Below, piece by piece: positions 53,734 to 63,708 of a stretch of DNA of 64,000 bases (position 1 is the stretch's first letter; each line of letters opens with the position of its first letter). Below the pieces are notes generated by a model, which saw only the letters and a list, made by a program, of their open reading frames with translations, was not told the origin of the DNA and made no database searches. The DNA comes from Bordetella genomosp. 12 (lineage in GTDB: Bacteria; Pseudomonadota; Gammaproteobacteria; Burkholderiales; Burkholderiaceae_B). The stretch lies in assembly GCF_002261355.1 (NCBI RefSeq), contig NZ_NEVU01000002.1, forward strand, positions 558,001-622,000, given 5' to 3'. The translations under genes were made by a program, and so were the position numbers.

Positions 53734-54855
53734 ATGCCGGACTCAAGACCCGAACCTCTGCCGCAACAGCCGGGCTGGAAGCTGCCGGTTGGTTCGCTGG
53801 CGCGCCACCTGGTGGTGCGACTCATGCCGCCCATTCTGCTGCTGTTTCTGCTCGATCTGGCGGCGACCTGGGTCATCACGCACAAGATCGACATGTCCGT
53901 CTGGATGCTGGAGGATTTCTTCTGGCTCATGGTGGCGGGTCAGATCCTGTTGATCATTCTGTTTGCCGGGGTCATCGTGCAGGGCGTGCGCTCGGGCCTG
54001 CGCTCCGTCAATCATCTGTCGGAAGAAATACGCCAGCGATCCATCGACGATATGCAGCCCATGGCGGTGCAAGGCCTGCCCGCAGAGATCGCGCCGCTGG
54101 TCACGCATATCAATGATCTGTTGTTGCGCCTGGATGCCTCGCTGGCCGCGCAGCGCCGCTTCATCGGCCATGCTGCTCACCAATTGCGTACCCCCTTGAG
54201 CGGTCTGCGTCTGGAGTCCGAGCTCATGTTGGCGCGGCCGCTGCCCGAAGACGTGCGGGCTCGGGCTGAACGCATCAAGGTCGTGAGCGATCGCATGATC
54301 CGGCTGGGGCAGCAATTGCTGGTGCTGGCCAAGGCCGACCCCAACGCCAGGCCGCAGGATCGCTTCGTGCGCCTGGACCTGTGCGAGTGGGTGCGCGCCA
54401 GCGGCGCCGAGTGGATCCCCCGCACCCGGGCCTCGCAGGTCGAGCTGGACCTGCTGGCGCCCGACCATCCCATCTGGATCGATGGCGATCCTTTGCTGCT
54501 CGACGAGCTGCTGGGCAATCTGATCGACAATGCCCTGCGTTATGGGGCGGGCCTGGTGACACTGACCATCGGCGAGAATCCGCCGTCGCTCACGGTCGAG
54601 GATGATGGCCCGGGTATTGATCCGCAAGAGCGCGAGCGCGTCTTCGAGGCGTTTTACCGCTCGCCGTCGGCCAGTGCGGATGGTTCGGGCCTGGGTCTGG
54701 CCATCGTGCGCGAGATCGCGCACGCGCATGGCGCGTGGTGGAAGCTGAGCAGCCGCCCGGAGTTTGGCGGCACGCGGCTGACGGTTGTTTTCCCTGGTCC
54801 CCGCAAGGGCGCCCAACTTACACGCCATGAGCGTCCCTATGAGTCAGACCTCTGA
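53734..54855 (+). CDS. Two-component sensor histidine kinase
   Basis: A 373-residue kinase. Two transmembrane helices (~30-48 and 64-84) enclose a periplasmic loop of only ~15 residues, so it likely senses within or near the membrane or through a partner. HisKA has the phospho-acceptor His149 (FIGHAAHQLRTPLSG); ATPase boxes are LLGNLIDNALRYG (N), VEDDGPGID (G1) and GSGLGLAIVREIA (G2). No HAMP motif is clear between TM2 and HisKA, though residues 85-140 have its length. ATG 53734 is used; GTG 53710 is possible. Its 3' end overlaps kup. Confidence 0.92.
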   Translation: MPDSRPEPLPQQPGWKLPVGSLARHLVVRLMPPILLLFLLDLAATWVITHKIDMSVWMLEDFFWLMVAGQILLIILFAGVIVQGVRSGLRSVNHLSEEIRQRSIDDMQPMAVQGLPAEIAPLVTHINDLLLRLDASLAAQRRFIGHAAHQLRTPLSGLRLESELMLARPLPEDVRARAERIKVVSDRMIRLGQQLLVLAKADPNARPQDRFVRLDLCEWVRASGAEWIPRTRASQVELDLLAPDHPIWIDGDPLLLDELLGNLIDNALRYGAGLVTLTIGENPPSLTVEDDGPGIDPQERERVFEAFYRSPSASADGSGLGLAIVREIAHAHGAWWKLSSRPEFGGTRLTVVFPGPRKGAQLTRHERPYESDL

Positions 54856-56719
54856 AGCAGGCAAATCCCGGCGCATGGCCTTGATGATGGGGGCGCTGGG
54901 CGTGGTGTACGGGGACATCGGCACCAGCCCGCTGTATACGCTGCGGGCTTGCCTGACGGGCTTCGCCGATCTGGAGCCCGCGCATATTCTGGGCGTGCTG
55001 TCGATTCTGTTCTGGCTGCTCATGGTGGTCGTTTCGCTCAAATACGTGACGCTCATCCTGCGGGCGGACAACCAGGGCGAGGGCGGTACGCTGGCGCTGC
55101 TGGAGTTGGCGGTGCGCGGCCGCAGCGGCAAGATGCGCATGTTTCTTGTCATTCTGGGCATCTTCGGTGCCGCGCTCTTTTACGGCGACAGCATGATTAC
55201 GCCGGCGATCTCCGTGCTCTCCGCGATCGAGGGCATCGGCGTGGTGTCGCACACTATGGATCGCTGGGTCGTGCCGGCCGCCATCGTGGTGCTGGTGGCC
55301 TTGTTTGCCATCCAGTCGCGCGGCACGGGGGCCATGGGCAAGCTCTTCGGGCCGGTCATGGCGCTTTGGTTCGGCACGCTGGCCGTTCTGGGCGCCTGGC
55401 AGATCTGGCAGGCGCCGGAAGTTCTGGCGGCTCTCAACCCGATGTGGGGGCTGCGGTTCATCGTTGAGTTTCCCTTGATGAGTTTTCTGCTGCTCGGCGC
55501 GGTGGTGCTGGCCTTGACGGGAGCCGAGGCGCTGTATGCCGACATGGGCCACTTTGGCCGGCCGGCGATCCGGCGGGCCTGGTTCAGCATGGTGCTGCCG
55601 TCGCTGACGCTGTGCTATCTGGGGCAGGGGGCTTTGCTGCTGCGCGATCCCACGGCCATACGCAATCCCTTTTTCCTCATGGCACCGGAATGGGGTCTGG
55701 TGGCGCTGGTGGCGCTGGCCACGGTGGCCACGGTGGTGGCCTCTCAGGCCGTGATCTCGGGCGCCTTCTCGGTGACGCGGCAAGCGGTGCAGTTGGGCTT
55801 CTGGCCGCGCATGCAGATTTTGCACACGTCCGCCATTGAAAAAGGCCAGATCTATCTGCCGCAGGTCAATGCCTTGCTGTTGTGCGCCGTGCTCTTGCTG
55901 GTGCTGGCCTTTCGCAATTCCGAGAACCTGGCGGCGGCCTATGGTTTCGCTGTCACCGGCACCATGCTGACCACCTCGGTGCTGGCGTTTGCGGTGCTGC
56001 CCCGGGGCAGCACGGGCGGCAGAAGGCTGGCGTGGATGCTACTGTTGGGCGTGCTGCTGCTCATCGATGTGCTGCTTTTCGGCGCCAATATCTTCAAGAT
56101 CCACGAAGGCGGCTGGATGCCCTTGCTGGTCGGGGTGATCGTCTTTACGCTCATGATGACCTGGCGGCGCGGCCGCCTGCTGTTGGCGCAACTGCAGGCC
56201 CGTGATCGCCAGCCGCTTCAGGAATTCATGGAGCAGCTGGAAACCTACCCGCCGGCGCGCGTGCCTGGTACCGCCATTTTCATGACCATGAACAGCGGCA
56301 ACGTGCCGCCGGCGCTGTTGCACAACCTCAAGCACAACAAGGTGCTGCACGACCACGTGGTGTTCTTGTCCATCAGAGTGGCCGATGTCCCCTACATCCC
56401 GGATGACGGCCGCTTCGATGTGACGCAGATCAGCGCCTCGAGCTGGCAGGTCATCATTCATTATGGCTTCAAGGAAGATCCCGATGTGCCGGAGGCGCTG
56501 CGTGAGGTGGCGCAAGCCTACCCGGAGATCGATCTTGAGCCCATGCGGACCTCCTATTATCTGTCGCGCCAGACCGTGGTCTCGGGCAAGCGGTCGGCCA
56601 TGTCGCGCTGGCGCCGTGCGGTCTTTTCCTTCATGGCCCGCAACTCCACCCGCAGCACGCGCTTTTTCAAGATCCCGCCCAATCGGGTGGTTGAAATGGG
56701 CATGCAGGTCGAGCTGTGA
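54827..56719 (+). CDS. kup: Potassium transport protein Kup
   Basis: A K+ uptake symporter of ~630 residues with about 12 helices in the first 430 and a soluble C-terminus. The start VYGDIGTSPLYTL and GALFYGDSMITPAISVLSAIEG blocks and GTAIFMTMNSGNVPPALLHNLKHN are diagnostic (HAK/KUP family). The frame begins at 54785, but ATG 54827 gives a usual N-terminus; it overlaps the kinase gene by 29 bases, suggesting coupled expression and a possible link of the two-component system to K+ or osmotic state (inference). Confidence 0.95.
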   Translation: MSVPMSQTSEAGKSRRMALMMGALGVVYGDIGTSPLYTLRACLTGFADLEPAHILGVLSILFWLLMVVVSLKYVTLILRADNQGEGGTLALLELAVRGRSGKMRMFLVILGIFGAALFYGDSMITPAISVLSAIEGIGVVSHTMDRWVVPAAIVVLVALFAIQSRGTGAMGKLFGPVMALWFGTLAVLGAWQIWQAPEVLAALNPMWGLRFIVEFPLMSFLLLGAVVLALTGAEALYADMGHFGRPAIRRAWFSMVLPSLTLCYLGQGALLLRDPTAIRNPFFLMAPEWGLVALVALATVATVVASQAVISGAFSVTRQAVQLGFWPRMQILHTSAIEKGQIYLPQVNALLLCAVLLLVLAFRNSENLAAAYGFAVTGTMLTTSVLAFAVLPRGSTGGRRLAWMLLLGVLLLIDVLLFGANIFKIHEGGWMPLLVGVIVFTLMMTWRRGRLLLAQLQARDRQPLQEFMEQLETYPPARVPGTAIFMTMNSGNVPPALLHNLKHNKVLHDHVVFLSIRVADVPYIPDDGRFDVTQISASSWQVIIHYGFKEDPDVPEALREVAQAYPEIDLEPMRTSYYLSRQTVVSGKRSAMSRWRRAVFSFMARNSTRSTRFFKIPPNRVVEMGMQVEL

Positions 56720-56823
56720 GTGGGGCGGAAACGTTCCGCCTGGATCAGGCATCCTCCTACGCCGTGCGCTGTAGCGCCTGATTGCAGCCACCCCCGCGGC
56801 CGCGTCACACTCCCAGACTCCTG

Positions 56824-56880
56824 TTGACTGCCGGTGTGTTGACTGCCGGTGTGTTGACTGCCGGTGTGTTGACTGCCGGC
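56824..56880 (+). repeat. 15-bp tandem repeat, four units, in the kup-fkbM gap
   Basis: TTGACTGCCGGTGTG is repeated perfectly at 56824, 56839 and 56854, with a fourth unit (56869-56880) whose last bases diverge. It ends seven bases before the fkbM ribosome site (GGAGG). Each unit starts with TTGACT, a -35-like hexamer. It lies outside any supported coding frame. Confidence 0.9.
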
Positions 56881-56900
56881 TCTGCTATGGAGGCCGGTAG

Positions 56901-58088
56901 ATGGTCCTTGACGACTGGCGCGAGCTCAAACGCCTGGGTGATGAGCGCATGGCCCGGGTGCGCGCCCTGGAAGGCTTTTACGTGCTGTGGCCGCGCTATT
57001 GCAGCGCCTGGACCCAGCACTTGCACGAGGTGGCGCAAGGCTCCACCTATCGCGCAGATCCGCGATTCCTGGGGTTCTGTGAAGTGGGTGAGAAACCCAC
57101 GCTTCCCAATGCGATGATTCCGGTTCCGCCCAGCCAGGAAGGGGCGATCTCGATGCTGGAATACCTGCGGCAGCGCAGCCGCAATCCCCGTATCGGCTTG
57201 ATGTGCTTTCCGGGCACGCACGGCGAGTGGGCGTTGTGGCAGGGCGTGCAGGGTCAATTCGATTACCTGGCGCACATGGCGGCCAGCGGGGCCGCCCATA
57301 CCTATGTGCCCGTCATCGAAGAGCGCGAGCATTATCTGGCCGAGATCGCCAGCTATCAGGCCATGATGGCCGAGATGGACCTGTTGTCGCGACAGACGCT
57401 GGCAGCCCGGATCCACGCGTATCTGGCGCTGGATCGCGGTCCTTTGCTGCGCTACATGATCTCCGCCGACTACCAGTACTTCAACGGCGCCAGCCCGCAT
57501 TGCTCGTTCGTGCCGCGCGAACACGAAATCTACATCGATGTGGGCGCCAGCCAGGGAGAGTGCCTGGGCCGGATGGCGGGGCTGGTGGGCCCCGGTTCCG
57601 AGCTTTGGGGGCTGGAGCCCAATCGCCTGGACTTCGCCAGTTTGCGCAGCCTCTCCTGGTTGCTGCCCATCCGGGCCGAGCGCGTGGTGGCAGGACCGAC
57701 CCATGGCGGTTCGGTGGCCTTCTACACCGATCCCGACTATCCGCATGGGTCGCGTTTTGTACTGCCCTCGGATAGCGCGCAGTGGCGCGAGGCGCGCAAG
57801 GAGTGGATCGAAACCTTGCCCGCGGTGTCTCTGGATGGCCTGGTGCCGGGGCAGGCCACGATGATCAAGGCCGATGTCGAGGGCGGCGAACTCGGCATCC
57901 TGGAGGGCGCCACACGCCATTTGGCGCAGCCTGAGTGCCGCCTGAGTATCGCCGCCTACCATTACCCCAACGATCTGCTGGCCCTGAGCCGCTTTATGCG
58001 CGGGCTGGGTCGCAAGCGCCACGCCGTGCGCGGGCACCACGCCAGCGTGTGGGACCTCGTGCTGTACGTGCACGAGGAGGCGGCTTAA
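56901..58088 (+). CDS. FkbM family methyltransferase
   Basis: A 395-residue protein. The N-terminal ~195 residues resemble no domain I recognise; the C-terminal part is an FkbM methyltransferase fold: EIYIDVGASQGECLGRM (SAM motif), LWGLEPNRLDF, MIKADVEGGELGILEGA and a closing WDLVLYVHEE. Such enzymes often O-methylate sugars or polyketides and are found in surface-polysaccharide or glycosylation clusters. ATG 56901 has GGAGG upstream, and an in-frame TAG directly before it rules out a longer form. Confidence 0.85.
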   Translation: MVLDDWRELKRLGDERMARVRALEGFYVLWPRYCSAWTQHLHEVAQGSTYRADPRFLGFCEVGEKPTLPNAMIPVPPSQEGAISMLEYLRQRSRNPRIGLMCFPGTHGEWALWQGVQGQFDYLAHMAASGAAHTYVPVIEEREHYLAEIASYQAMMAEMDLLSRQTLAARIHAYLALDRGPLLRYMISADYQYFNGASPHCSFVPREHEIYIDVGASQGECLGRMAGLVGPGSELWGLEPNRLDFASLRSLSWLLPIRAERVVAGPTHGGSVAFYTDPDYPHGSRFVLPSDSAQWREARKEWIETLPAVSLDGLVPGQATMIKADVEGGELGILEGATRHLAQPECRLSIAAYHYPNDLLALSRFMRGLGRKRHAVRGHHASVWDLVLYVHEEAA

Positions 58089-58285
58089 TCCCGCCGGCAA
58101 GCGGGTCTGCTCGAGGCGCCCGGCGCGGGAGTTTTTCCGGCGCCGTGGCGCTATCGCGGCACGGATTCCGTACCGGGAGGCTTGCGCCGCCTGCAGGATG
58201 GCTGCCCGCGCGGGCCAGCTGGACGACCAGATTATCTTCGTCGGTTCCAGCGATTCATTCGGCAATCATTCTCCGGATGTTAAAT
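58089..58285 (+). pseudogene. Possible gene remnant behind the fkbM gene
   Basis: The fkbM frame stays open for about 64 codons after its TAA, to the next TAA near 58285. The translation has stretches such as VFPAPWRYRGTDSVPGGL and DYLRRFQRFIRQSFSG, which read like real protein, and the codon style is that of the neighbours up to ~58230. No start codon is linked to it. It could be the tail of a decayed gene or a lost C-terminal extension. I recognise no family. Confidence 0.3.
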
Positions 58286-58415
58286 ATAATGTTAAATCAT
58301 CAGAGAATAATAAATTATATAAATTGCGCGGCGGTAATTTTGTTTGTTACCCTGAATCGGTATTTTTCTTCGGGGTTCCTCCTGGGAATTCGATATCGAT
58401 TGTCTGGGAGAACTG
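58286..58415. other. AT-rich stretch before the acyltransferase gene
   Basis: The base composition drops sharply to A/T (AATATAATGTTAAATCATC and following, 58283-58350). A short open frame (58198-58419) crosses it and ends in the acyltransferase start codon, but lacks a good ribosome site. It probably contains the promoter of the next gene. Confidence 0.45.
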
Positions 58416-59468
58416 GTGAGGAATTATTACTGGATTTCATTGGTCAAGGCGGCGGCAATGATGGGCGTGGTCGGTATTCACGTCGCGGGATATACCGGTG
58501 TTGCCCCGGGCGCCAGAGATACTCTGGTGGGCAAGGTGGCGATCCTGATTGCAACGCTCGGACTGTGCGCGGTGCCTTTGTTCGTGATGGTCAGTGGCGC
58601 ATTGCTGCTCGATCCGGCCAGATTTCACGGCGTCAATGATTTCTTGAAGAAAAGAACGCTGAGAATACTCGTGCCCCTGGTTTTCTGGCACGTTGCCTAC
58701 TATCTCTTCATCGTTTTCTATCTGGGTTGGCATTTGTCACCGCTGCAGGCGGTAAAGAACGCCATGAATGGCAACCTGTATACAGCGCTGTACTATTTCT
58801 GGGTGATTCTGGGGTTGTCCGTGCTGACGCCGGTTTTAATCCCCTATGTGAGAGAGAAGAACAACAATATTTTAGGGTTCGGGGTGCTTGCCTGCTGTAT
58901 TCCTGTGCTCTCTGTCGCCCTGGTGTCCCTGCGGCCGGGGCAGCCGGTCTGGATTCATACACCGTGGACGTGGTGGATCCCCTACCTGGGCTACTTCATG
59001 CTCGGCTGGGCGCTCAAAGAGGTGGTGCTGCCGCGGCGATGGTCGGTGGTCGCGGTATGCTGCGCCGCTGTCATGGTGCTGGGGTTGTATTCCACCTGGA
59101 GCAATAGCAATGTCAGCATCCTGGCCGCCGCCGTTTGGCCGGCAAGCTATTACAGCCTCGCAACGCATTTGTTTACGATCTCAGCCTTTCTGATTATCAA
59201 GTCGCTTCCCTTCGTTCGAACGCAGGCCCAATGCCGGGTTGGCGCGCGTTTTGCGCAAGTGATAGGAAAACTGGGCGAAGGCACGTTGGGTGTTTTCGCC
59301 ATGCATTTGATCGTCTTGGCTGTCCTGCTGCGGCAGGAGTGGTTCGGGCGGAGTCCCGTCTCGCACAGCATCATGCAATTGCTGGCCAGGATCGTGATTG
59401 TCTACGTGCTCACCTATGCCATCGTGCTGGCGCTGCGGCAGGCGCCGGCATTGCGCAGGCTGCTGTGA
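58416..59468 (+). CDS. Membrane acyltransferase (acyltransferase 3/OatA-WecH type)
   Basis: A 350-residue protein with about ten transmembrane helices. It starts YYWISLVKAAAMMGVVGIHVAGY, where the early His is the catalytic residue of the family, and has RTLRILVPLVFWHVAYYLF and a late GEGTLGVFAMHLIV with a second conserved His. Such enzymes O-acetylate polysaccharides or peptidoglycan. It starts with GTG 58416 behind GGGAG. The first ~400 bases use AT-richer codons than neighbours, which may mean recent acquisition. With fkbM it may modify a cell-surface glycan. Confidence 0.86.
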   Translation: MRNYYWISLVKAAAMMGVVGIHVAGYTGVAPGARDTLVGKVAILIATLGLCAVPLFVMVSGALLLDPARFHGVNDFLKKRTLRILVPLVFWHVAYYLFIVFYLGWHLSPLQAVKNAMNGNLYTALYYFWVILGLSVLTPVLIPYVREKNNNILGFGVLACCIPVLSVALVSLRPGQPVWIHTPWTWWIPYLGYFMLGWALKEVVLPRRWSVVAVCCAAVMVLGLYSTWSNSNVSILAAAVWPASYYSLATHLFTISAFLIIKSLPFVRTQAQCRVGARFAQVIGKLGEGTLGVFAMHLIVLAVLLRQEWFGRSPVSHSIMQLLARIVIVYVLTYAIVLALRQAPALRRLL

Positions 59469-59530
59469 GCGGCGTCAGGCCGGGGGGGGGCGTGACCTCG
59501 GCGCCGGCCCGGTCTGGATAGGGACGAGGC

Positions 59531-59562
59531 GAAAAAAAACCTGGGCCAAGGCCCAGGTTTTT
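59531..59562. terminator. Bidirectional terminator between the acyltransferase and argG
   Basis: AAACCTGGGC (59537-59546) and GCCCAGGTTT (59551-59560), loop CAAG; T runs on both strands (TTTTTC on plus; TTTTTTTTC on minus). The two genes converge here. Confidence 0.9.
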
Positions 59563-59579
59563 CACGCCTGCCGGCAGGT

Positions 59580-60956
<1,377 letters not shown>

Positions 60957-61026
60957 TCAAGCGGGCTATTTTAGCGCGTTTGCCCCCCGCCGGCCGGGGT
61001 GGGTCAGGGGCGTGGCGGGCGGTGCT

Positions 61027-61968
61027 TCAGTGCACTTCGCCCAGCAACAGGAATTCCATCAGGGCCTTTTGCACGTGCATGCGGTTCTCGGCCTCATCCC
61101 AGACCACGCTTTGCGGGCCGTCGATGACTTCGCCGGTGACCTCTTCGCCCCGGTGCGCCGGCAGGCAATGCATGAACAGGGCTTTGGGGTCGGCGGCGGC
61201 CATCATTTCGGCGTCCACGCACCAGTCGGCGAAGGCGGCGCGCCGCTCTTCGTTCTCGGCTTCGTAGCCCATGCTGGTCCAGACGTCGGTGGTGACCAGA
61301 TGCGCGCCCTGGCAGGCCTGCATGGGATCCTTGAATTGCTTGAGTACCGAGGGCGGCGGGTTGCCGACGCGGGCGGTTTCGAGTTCATACCCGGCGGGCG
61401 TGGACACATGCAGCGTGAAACCGAGCATCTCGGCGGCCTGCAGCCAGGTGTAGGACATGTTATTGGCATCGCCCACCCAGGCCACGATCTTGCCGGCGAT
61501 GGGGCCGCGATGTTCGATATAGGTGAACAGGTCGGCGAGGATCTGGCAGGGATGGTACTCGTTGGTCAGGCCGTTGATGACCGGCACGCGCGAGTGCGAG
61601 GCAAAGCGCTCGATGCGGGTTTGCTCGAAGGTGCGGATCATGACGATGTCGACCATGCGCGAGATGACCCGGGCGGTGTCTTCGATGGGTTCGGAGCGCC
61701 CCAGTTGCGAGTCGTTGGACGTCAGGTTGATGACCGAGCCGCCCATCTGGTACATGCCGGCCTCGAAGGACACGCGGGTGCGCGTGCTGGCCTTCTCGAA
61801 CACCATGGCCAGCGTGCGGTCGTGCAGCGGCATATGGGGTTCGTAGCGCTTGAACTTATCCTTGATGATGCGGGCGCGGTCCAGGACATAGCCGATCTCG
61901 GCGGCGGTGAGGTCTTTGAACTGCAGGAAATGCCGCAGGGGGCCGTTTTGCGTCGTAGGAGGAGTCAT
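61027..61968 (-). CDS. argF: Ornithine carbamoyltransferase
   Basis: Makes citrulline from ornithine and carbamoyl phosphate. 313 residues. The carbamoyl-phosphate motif is EKASTRTRVSFEAG, the ornithine side MHCLPAHRGEEVTGEV (HCLPAH), and the middle VWTSMGYE. It lies 55 bases downstream of argD. Confidence 0.96.
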   Translation of the reverse strand: MTPPTTQNGPLRHFLQFKDLTAAEIGYVLDRARIIKDKFKRYEPHMPLHDRTLAMVFEKASTRTRVSFEAGMYQMGGSVINLTSNDSQLGRSEPIEDTARVISRMVDIVMIRTFEQTRIERFASHSRVPVINGLTNEYHPCQILADLFTYIEHRGPIAGKIVAWVGDANNMSYTWLQAAEMLGFTLHVSTPAGYELETARVGNPPPSVLKQFKDPMQACQGAHLVTTDVWTSMGYEAENEERRAAFADWCVDAEMMAAADPKALFMHCLPAHRGEEVTGEVIDGPQSVVWDEAENRMHVQKALMEFLLLGEVH

Positions 61969-62023
61969 GGTGAGGTCACAGGTCGATAGACGGCGGCCCG
62001 GCTCGTGGCCCGGCCGCCTGTGA

Positions 62024-63205
62024 TTATGCTTGTTCGGCCAGGAAGGTCTTGATCAGGGGCACGAGGATTGCGACGATTTGATCGGCTTGTTCGGCGTTGA
62101 GGATCAGCGGCGGCAGCAGGCGGATCACGCGGTCACGCGTGACGTTGATGAGCAGGCCGGCCTGCAGGGCCCGTAGGGCCAGCGCGGCGCAAGGGCGTTC
62201 GAGTTCGATGCCGATCATGAGGCCGCGCCCGCGCACTTCTTTCACGCCGGCGACACCGGCCAGCGCCTGGCGCAGCGCCTCTTGCAGCTGCGCGCCCACG
62301 CGTTCGGCGTTGCCCAGCAGATCGTCTTGTTCAAGCACATCCAGCACGGCCAGACCGGCGGCGCAAGCCAGCGGGCCGCCGCCGAAGGTGGTGCCGTGGC
62401 TGCCTGGGGTGAGGACCCCGGCGGCAGGGCCCCGGGCCAGCATGGCGCCGATCGGCACGCCGCCGGCCAGTCCCTTGGCCAGCGTCATGACATCGGGTTG
62501 AATGTCCGCCCACTGATGGGCGAACCATTTGCCCGTGCGGCCGATGCCGGACTGGACTTCGTCGATCATGAGCAGCCAGCCGCGCTCGGTGCAGAGCGCG
62601 CGCAGGGCTTGCAGATAGGCAATATCCGAGGGGCGGATGCCGCCTTCGCCTTGCAGGACCTCCAGCAGGACGGCAGTGACGCGCGATTCGCGGTCGCCGG
62701 CCTGGCGCACCGCTTCCAGGTCGTTGTAGGCAACCTGGATGAAGCCGGTGGGCAGGGGCTCGAAGCCTTTGCGCGCTTTCTCGCTGCCGGTGGCGGCCAG
62801 GGTGCCCAGCGTGCGGCCGTGCCAGGAAGACTCCATCGTGATGATGTGAGCGTGCGTGTTGCCGCGTTGATAACCGTAGTAGCGCGCCAGCTTGATGGCG
62901 GCCTCGTTGGCTTCGGAGCCGCTATTGTTGAAGGCGACTTCCTGCATGCCCGACAAGGCGTTCAGGCGGGCAGCCAGTTCGGTCTGCTGGGGGACTTCGT
63001 AGATGTTGGAGGTGTGAATGACCCGCCCGGCCTGCTCGGCGATGGCGCGCACCAGCCGGGGATGGGCGTGGCCCAGGCAGGACACCCCGATGCCGGCCAG
63101 CGCGTCGAGATACTTGCGGCCTTCCGGGTCCCAGAGCCAGATACCCTCGCCATGGGTAAAGGAGACCGGCAGGCGGGAATAGATATTGGCCAATGGCGAG
63201 TTCAT
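62024..63205 (-). CDS. argD: Acetylornithine aminotransferase
   Basis: A class III PLP transaminase of the arginine pathway (it may also do succinyldiaminopimelate). 393 residues. The PLP Lys is in MTLAKGLAGGVPIGAM; FNNSGSEANEAAIKLAR and IDEVQSGIGRTGKWFAHQ are characteristic. ATG 63205 (MNSPLANIYSRLPVSF) is chosen; the frame runs to 63280, but the added residues are not family-like. First gene of the arg cluster, divergent from the DUF3579 gene across ~160 bases. Confidence 0.95.
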   Translation of the reverse strand: MNSPLANIYSRLPVSFTHGEGIWLWDPEGRKYLDALAGIGVSCLGHAHPRLVRAIAEQAGRVIHTSNIYEVPQQTELAARLNALSGMQEVAFNNSGSEANEAAIKLARYYGYQRGNTHAHIITMESSWHGRTLGTLAATGSEKARKGFEPLPTGFIQVAYNDLEAVRQAGDRESRVTAVLLEVLQGEGGIRPSDIAYLQALRALCTERGWLLMIDEVQSGIGRTGKWFAHQWADIQPDVMTLAKGLAGGVPIGAMLARGPAAGVLTPGSHGTTFGGGPLACAAGLAVLDVLEQDDLLGNAERVGAQLQEALRQALAGVAGVKEVRGRGLMIGIELERPCAALALRALQAGLLINVTRDRVIRLLPPLILNAEQADQIVAILVPLIKTFLAEQA

Positions 63206-63363
63206 CGCGGCGTACTCCACGGGAAAAACCAGGGATAAGGCCCCCTCATGCCCCAGGGCGGAAGCGGACCAAAGGATCAATCATATACAATTCGCGGCGC
63301 GGGTCGCATGTTTGAGACGCGGCCGATCTGGCGTCCGCGCGCGCAGCCCGTTGTGAAGGTCCC

Positions 63364-63654
63364 ATGGCAACTCGCGTCAAACAATTCATTATTCATGGCG
63401 TCACCGAAAGCGGTGCGCGTTTCCGCCCCAGCGACTGGGCGGAGCGTCTCGCGGGCGTGATGGCGCAATTCCGGCCGCCTGGCAGCGCCGGCAATCACCT
63501 TACCTATTCGCCCTATGTCCTGCCCGTCGTGATCGATGGTGTGCGCGGCATCGTGGTCGACCAGCGCCTGCGCGAGCTCGAGCCCCTTGCGTTCAAGTTT
63601 GTGGTCGATTTTGCGCGCGATAACGGCCTGAAGACCGAAGAACGCGAAATTTGA
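63364..63654 (+). CDS. DUF3579 family protein
   Basis: A small 96-residue protein common in betaproteobacteria. FIIHGVTESGARFRPSDWAERLAGVMAQF, YSPYVLPVVIDGVRGIVVDQRLRELEP and DFARDNGLK are its conserved features. Function unknown. It lies next to arg genes in Bordetella and relatives, but a functional link is not established. Confidence 0.88.
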   Translation: MATRVKQFIIHGVTESGARFRPSDWAERLAGVMAQFRPPGSAGNHLTYSPYVLPVVIDGVRGIVVDQRLRELEPLAFKFVVDFARDNGLKTEEREI

Positions 63655-63675
63655 TGCCAAATTGGCGTATGGCAA

Positions 63676-63699
63676 CGAACCCCCCTCGGGGGCTTCGTG
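63676..63699. terminator. Hairpin between the DUF3579 and dehydrogenase genes
   Basis: CGAA-CCCCC and GGGGG-C-TTCG pair with one bulge around a CTC loop in the short gap between the two convergent genes. No T run is evident, so function as terminator is uncertain. Confidence 0.4.
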
Positions 63700-63708
63700 C
63701 ATGCGGCA

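Noticed and set aside
58198-58419. A 73-codon frame ending in the acyltransferase start codon
   Set aside because: Its overlap would fit translational coupling, but it lacks a ribosome site, crosses a sharp composition change and resembles nothing known.
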